Of a stretch of 22,201 bases of DNA, positions 19,492 through 22,201 are shown in pieces. Both the position numbers and the translations under genes were made by a program. Source of the DNA: a virus; IMG/VR virus record IMGVR_UViG_3300009104_000132, positions 1 to 22,201 of that record; one strand, given 5' to 3'. Position 1 is the stretch's first letter. Each line of letters opens with the position of its first letter. Under the pieces are notes generated by a model. It had not been told where the DNA came from. It did no database searches and saw only the letters and a list, made by a program, of their open reading frames with translations.

Positions 19492-20208
19492 TTAGTACAA
19501 TCTTACTTTTGGATTCCTTCGATAGTTGAAGATCGACTCAATCAGGATTTTATAATGTTCCACTGTCGTCTGATCTGTCAATTTCCCGGACTGATAACCA
19601 AGTTTCTGAATAAACTCAGCATGGTCGTATATCGGTTCATCAAACATATCGAGCATCGCATAGATGAACGTCCTTCGCTTGTAGCCATCATAATACGGTT
19701 CAACCATTGTGATCTGATCCGCCCACCGGGTTGCTTTTGACATCGTTTTAACTTTGAATCCGCCACTGCGGAACAATTCTGACGTTTCCGCGTTGTTTCG
19801 TTTTCTTCCAGATAACATCGCCTGACATTCCTTGTGTCCGAATCCATAACGCTGTTTGAAATCACGGTAACGCCTATACTCTCTATTTCCGAGCCGGATA
19901 TATCCATTCATAAAGTCATCGGCGTTCCAGTTTTTTTGATTGGTGTTCAATCTGTGAACATCCTCCAACTCTAAACCATCAACAACGATGTAATAAACGG
20001 GTAGTTCGTTTTCACGCATAACCGTAAAGCGGTGTTGCCCGTCAATTATGGCGTGTTTTTCGTTTACAATGATTGGGTTTTGTATCTGTTTTTCAATCAT
20101 TGAGTCGCTTAATCGTCTTTTGTTTAATGGGTTTACCATTCTATTTCCATCAAGAAAGGAGAACTTTCCGTAATCATCGGTCATCTTGACTTGATTTACT
20201 GTTCGCAT
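19492..20208 (-). CDS. ParB/sulfiredoxin-fold protein with DGQHR motif
   Basis: A 238-residue protein. I chose the ATG at 20206-20208 (MRTVNQVKMTDDYGKFSFLD), preceded by AAGGA at about eight bases, over an in-frame ATG at 20244 that overlaps the NinG stop and has no ribosome site. The N-terminal half has IQNPIIVNEKHAIIDGQHRF, with DGQHR at 56-60, and LPVYYIVVDGLELEDVHRLN, typical of the ParB/Srx fold. The C-terminal half is a phage-specific helical part (YEREYRR-like and FDEPIYDHAEFIQKLGY). No HTH partition half is seen. It is a second ParB-type protein in this window and unlike the one at 14739. Role unknown. Confidence 0.78.
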   Translation of the reverse strand: MRTVNQVKMTDDYGKFSFLDGNRMVNPLNKRRLSDSMIEKQIQNPIIVNEKHAIIDGQHRFTVMRENELPVYYIVVDGLELEDVHRLNTNQKNWNADDFMNGYIRLGNREYRRYRDFKQRYGFGHKECQAMLSGRKRNNAETSELFRSGGFKVKTMSKATRWADQITMVEPYYDGYKRRTFIYAMLDMFDEPIYDHAEFIQKLGYQSGKLTDQTTVEHYKILIESIFNYRRNPKVRLY

Positions 20209-20237
20209 TTTCTTTTCCTTTTTTTTGTTTTCGATCG

Positions 20238-20609
20238 TTAGCATCGTGCTAATTCTTTTACTTCACTCAGCAATTCTTCCAGGTCATAGTTTTTAAATTT
20301 TCGCACGGTCTTATGTCGCCTTCGCAGTTCGTCGAATTTTTCCTGTCCGAATTTGTCGATGTACCATCTGAAGTATGGCCATTGATCTGAACCGTGTTTA
20401 TAATTGCATGGCCAACATTGTGTGTGACAATTACCGTCATTGGATATGTCCCACCGTGTTGAATAGTTCTTCCGTGTGAAGATATGACCATTCGTGAGAT
20501 TTTCCGCAGTTCCACACTGTACGCAGCATTTGTCCCGGTTTCTGATGTATTGTGATACGGCTTTATCAAGGTTCTTTACGAGGGTTTTTCGGCTTGGTTT
20601 TCTCGGCAT
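20238..20609 (-). CDS. NinG/Rap-like structure-specific nuclease
   Basis: A 123-residue protein of the NinG/Rap recombination family. It has a basic start (MPRKPSRKTLVKNLDKAVSQ) and YIRNRDKC-CVQCG with Cys29/Cys32. The core is NGHIFTRKNYSTRWDISN with His42, then QCWPCNYKHGSDQWPYFRWY with Cys65/Cys68. In lambda, NinG (Rap) cuts branched recombination intermediates such as D-loops and Holliday junctions. The key zinc-site residues are present; it is shorter than lambda NinG (204). The gene lies downstream of the methyltransferase-like gene and upstream of the ParB/Srx gene. Confidence 0.88.
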   Translation of the reverse strand: MPRKPSRKTLVKNLDKAVSQYIRNRDKCCVQCGTAENLTNGHIFTRKNYSTRWDISNDGNCHTQCWPCNYKHGSDQWPYFRWYIDKFGQEKFDELRRRHKTVRKFKNYDLEELLSEVKELARC

Positions 20610-20612
20610 AAT

Positions 20613-21212
20613 TCATTTGTTCGCTTCATAAAAAGATTGGCAGAATCCAGGCGAAGATATGCTTCTTCGTTCCTGGCGCGTTAAATGTTCATTCCCGACA
20701 TAATGAATTTGATTCGATTTTAATTTATCAAATTTCGGCATTGTGCATTCGATTGGATTTTTTTTAGGGATATTGAAAAACCCCCAAAGACAAGTTCGTT
20801 TTTTATAATTATCACCATATTCGTAAGGCTGATAAACTAAACGAGGATGACCTAAAAATCGCCGCAACAATCCAAATGGATTCTCAATCATCCAAAATTT
20901 TAAAGTCGTTGTCTTTGCAAGAGGTGAAGGTAGATCGTATTGGCACTCCCAAATAATCCGTAAACAATGATTCACTATTTCCATCCCCTTTCTAATATCC
21001 CTCGGATTCTTTGAATTGGTTCTTGCGAAAGAAAATTCCGTGCATGGCGGATTTGCGATAATACCATACACGTTGGGGGGGGGGTGGAATTTCTCAACGC
21101 CAATTTCTTTCCCGATACGAATAACATTATATCCCGCATTTTCATACGGTTTAGAATCGCTCCCAATATCGGCGCAAAGATGAAGAATAATTTTACTTTC
21201 GTTTCTTGGCAT
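20613..21212 (-). CDS. Cytosine-C5-methyltransferase-like protein, short
   Basis: A 199-residue protein that looks like the catalytic part of a C5-cytosine methyltransferase. Motif I-like LHLCADIGSDSKPYENAGY at residues 10-28, motif IV ANPPCTEFSFAR with Cys57, and ENP at 110-112 are visible. The C-terminus is RRSISSPGFCQSFYEANK. It is much shorter than usual enzymes (over 300) and seems to lack a target-recognition domain, so it may use a partner or have altered activity. A good ribosome site lies within the upstream gene. A ten-base C run at codons 43-46 could switch it on and off. Confidence 0.75.
   Translation of the reverse strand: MPRNESKIILHLCADIGSDSKPYENAGYNVIRIGKEIGVEKFHPPPNVYGIIANPPCTEFSFARTNSKNPRDIRKGMEIVNHCLRIIWECQYDLPSPLAKTTTLKFWMIENPFGLLRRFLGHPRLVYQPYEYGDNYKKRTCLWGFFNIPKKNPIECTMPKFDKLKSNQIHYVGNEHLTRQERRSISSPGFCQSFYEANK
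21075..21084 (-). repeat. Ten-base homopolymer (C on coding strand) in methyltransferase-like gene
   Basis: Ten consecutive G on the plus strand lie within the methyltransferase-like gene, coding for the end of His43 and Pro44-46. Loss of one base would shift to a frame ending at 20975, making a product of about 78 residues without PPC or ENP motifs. Confidence 0.9.
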
Positions 21213-21324
21213 TTTCTTCCACTTCTTTGATGTATGCTTTTTTGTATTCTCTTATTTCCGATTCCGGGCGTTTGTTTTTGATGGCGTTCAGCCACCGACC
21301 TTCTAATATGTATTCCTTTTTCAT
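21193..21324 (-). CDS. Small charged protein (43 residues)
   Basis: The ATG at 21322-21324 overlaps the replication-protein stop by ATGA, and the TAA at 21193-21195 lies within the next gene. The product starts MKKEYILEGRWLNAIKNKRP and ends with a highly charged helix, KAYIKEVEENAKKRK. The overlaps on both sides imply translational coupling. There are no Cys residues or membrane segment, and I recognise no family. Confidence 0.62.
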   Translation of the reverse strand: MKKEYILEGRWLNAIKNKRPESEIREYKKAYIKEVEENAKKRK

Positions 21325-22094
21325 GCGATTGCCTGTTTCAGTTGTAATTCTTCAATCGGCTTCATAGAAGTCCTGCACTTGGGGCAGACAGCATAAACAC
21401 CCCGGTTCACTTTTCTCTGGTGGTGGCCATCCGGACAACCAATTACGATTCTCCTGTCTTTTGGCTTGTCGGATAAATATGATCCGGGTCTTTCTTTATA
21501 CCACTCCTGTCGGCAACAATTATTGAAGGCGGATTCGTAATTTTTGTACTGTTTCCCTTTAGCCTTCAAATAATCCACGAAAGAATCATAATAGAATTGG
21601 ATATTTAAGGTGGGGTACTTCTCGGAATAATCTGACAATTTAGACTCGATTGATTCTAATTGATTTTTTTCCCCCCCTTTATCTTTAACCTTATCCATAT
21701 CCATATCCATATCCTGTACAGTTCCAGATGAACTGTTGGGCAACTGTTGATTTTTTTTATTTAACCCATACTTTTTTAATATTTTTATGACTGATTTATG
21801 AGCATTTACATTTTCATTCAATTCACCATATTGATATTCAATAAATTTGGGGATAAACCATTTCCCATCTTTAAAAGGCACAATTTTGCGGCTGAACACT
21901 TTTAAAATTCTGGCCTCATCCAGCTTGACACCGATCTGAAACGATGCAAGGTCAATATCCACTTCCCATATCCCGGCGTGATCACAATTATCTAATAAGT
22001 AAAACCAAAATAATTTCATGTCGGGATTCAGTTCACGAATCCACTTCTTTTTCCATTTTTCAGTATCGGTAAAACGCTTGGCCACTAAATCCAA
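21321..22094 (-). CDS. Replisome organizer-like phage replication protein
   Basis: A 257-residue protein with a TTG start overlapping the upstream stop; a GTG at 22085 is another option. The N-terminus is a winged-helix-like domain (AKRFTDTEKWKKKWIRELNP; LFWFYLLDNCDHAGIWEVDI; GKWFIPKFIEYQYGELNENV) typical of phage replication-initiation proteins. A low-complexity linker follows (DMDMDMDKVKDKGGEKNQ). The C-terminal part contains a DnaD-like helical stretch (YDSFVDYLKAKGKQYKNYES) and a small zinc-like end (IGCPDGHH, VCPKC). It probably loads helicase at the origin. The family is recognised by pattern; no partner loader gene is seen in the window. Confidence 0.72.
   Translation of the reverse strand: MDLVAKRFTDTEKWKKKWIRELNPDMKLFWFYLLDNCDHAGIWEVDIDLASFQIGVKLDEARILKVFSRKIVPFKDGKWFIPKFIEYQYGELNENVNAHKSVIKILKKYGLNKKNQQLPNSSSGTVQDMDMDMDKVKDKGGEKNQLESIESKLSDYSEKYPTLNIQFYYDSFVDYLKAKGKQYKNYESAFNNCCRQEWYKERPGSYLSDKPKDRRIVIGCPDGHHQRKVNRGVYAVCPKCRTSMKPIEELQLKQAIA
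21693..21714 (-). repeat. ATCCAT hexamer tandem repeat
   Basis: About 3.7 copies of a six-base unit (ATCCAT on the plus strand) encode the alternating Asp-Met linker of the replication protein. Because the unit is a multiple of three, copy-number change keeps the frame and only varies linker length. Confidence 0.85.
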
Positions 22095-22201
22095 CCGTTT
22101 GCGATTGATCTCAATATCTGAAAAAACATATAGACAGCGAACAGCTTGGCAAATCCATATATATATCTGTCAAACTGGTCGTCCTGTGAGCGGGTGTATC
22201 T
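22085..22201 (-). CDS. C-terminal fragment of an upstream gene, cut by window edge
   Basis: A frame open from the window edge runs 38 codons to the TAG at 22085-22087. Its visible end reads RYTRSQDDQFDRYIYGFAKL then FAVYMFFQILRSIANGWI. The second half is hydrophobic and could be a membrane helix or an amphipathic one. The TAG overlaps the replication gene start, as elsewhere in this operon. The start is outside the window, so neither length nor family can be told. Confidence 0.6.
   Translation of the reverse strand, partial: RYTRSQDDQFDRYIYGFAKLFAVYMFFQILRSIANGWI

Noticed and set aside
21661-21680. A AAA AAT in the replication gene as a second programmed frameshift site
   Set aside because: The heptamer is in phase, but a complete zinc-like C-terminal region continues in the zero frame and I see no long alternative frame that would benefit.
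21693-21714. Short repeats as a CRISPR array or iteron origin
   Set aside because: The units are six bases, directly adjacent and inside a coding linker; no spacers are present. An AT-rich origin nearby was not convincing.
1-22201. tRNA genes, integrase, attachment sites and CRISPR arrays
   Set aside because: None could be recognised on either strand by reading; absence is limited to what can be seen without a search tool.

Overview
The window is a tightly packed segment of a tailed double-stranded DNA phage or prophage, almost certainly siphovirus-like. Every gene I can support lies on the minus strand, so transcription runs from position 22201 towards position 1. Gene ends overlap by 1-4 bases (ATGA, GTGA, TAATG) nearly throughout, so both blocks behave like long polycistronic units. 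Many starts have clear Shine-Dalgarno sites (AGGAG, GGGAGG, AAGGA), which argues for a bacterial host that uses them. The genetic code is standard. I see no integrase, tRNA or host gene, so lifestyle and host stay open. Both ends cut genes.

In transcription order, positions 22201-15618 form an early/middle block. It holds a gene tail with a membrane-like helix; a replisome-organizer-like protein; a 43-residue protein; a short cytosine-C5-methyltransferase-like protein carrying a ten-base homopolymer; a NinG/Rap-like nuclease; a ParB/sulfiredoxin-fold protein with a DGQHR motif; a winged-helix protein behind a very stable GAAA-tetraloop hairpin; a DEDDy exonuclease with zinc ribbons at both ends; a PAPS-reductase-like ATP pyrophosphatase; several mini-proteins, one ending in an SSB-like acidic tail (DEDLPF) and two being single-helix membrane peptides; a zinc-finger protein; and a sigma-region-4-like protein that closes the block.

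A 110-bp gap with a strong hairpin (15577-15605) separates this from the late block. Late genes run FmdB-like zinc ribbon, ParB-like protein, Mom-family DNA-modification enzyme, small and large terminase, a 55-residue membrane protein, portal, SPP1-gp7-like head protein, a gp10/neck-like protein, scaffold, a small protein, major capsid protein, and small head-region proteins including a C1q-like fibre or decoration protein. A lysis cassette (coiled-coil peptide, XhlA-like protein, holin-like protein, lysozyme-like endolysin) comes next. It sits inside the morphogenesis genes. Head-tail adaptor, tail terminator, tail tube, the two tail-assembly-chaperone frames joined by an A AAA AAA slippery site, a short tape measure and the start of a distal-tail protein follow.

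The most unusual theme is the set of nucleic-acid modification candidates in one phage: Mom, methyltransferase-like, PAPS-reductase-like and two ParB-type proteins. They may act together to protect the genome, but that link is inference. Functional names rest on recalled family motifs and gene order, not on database searches.
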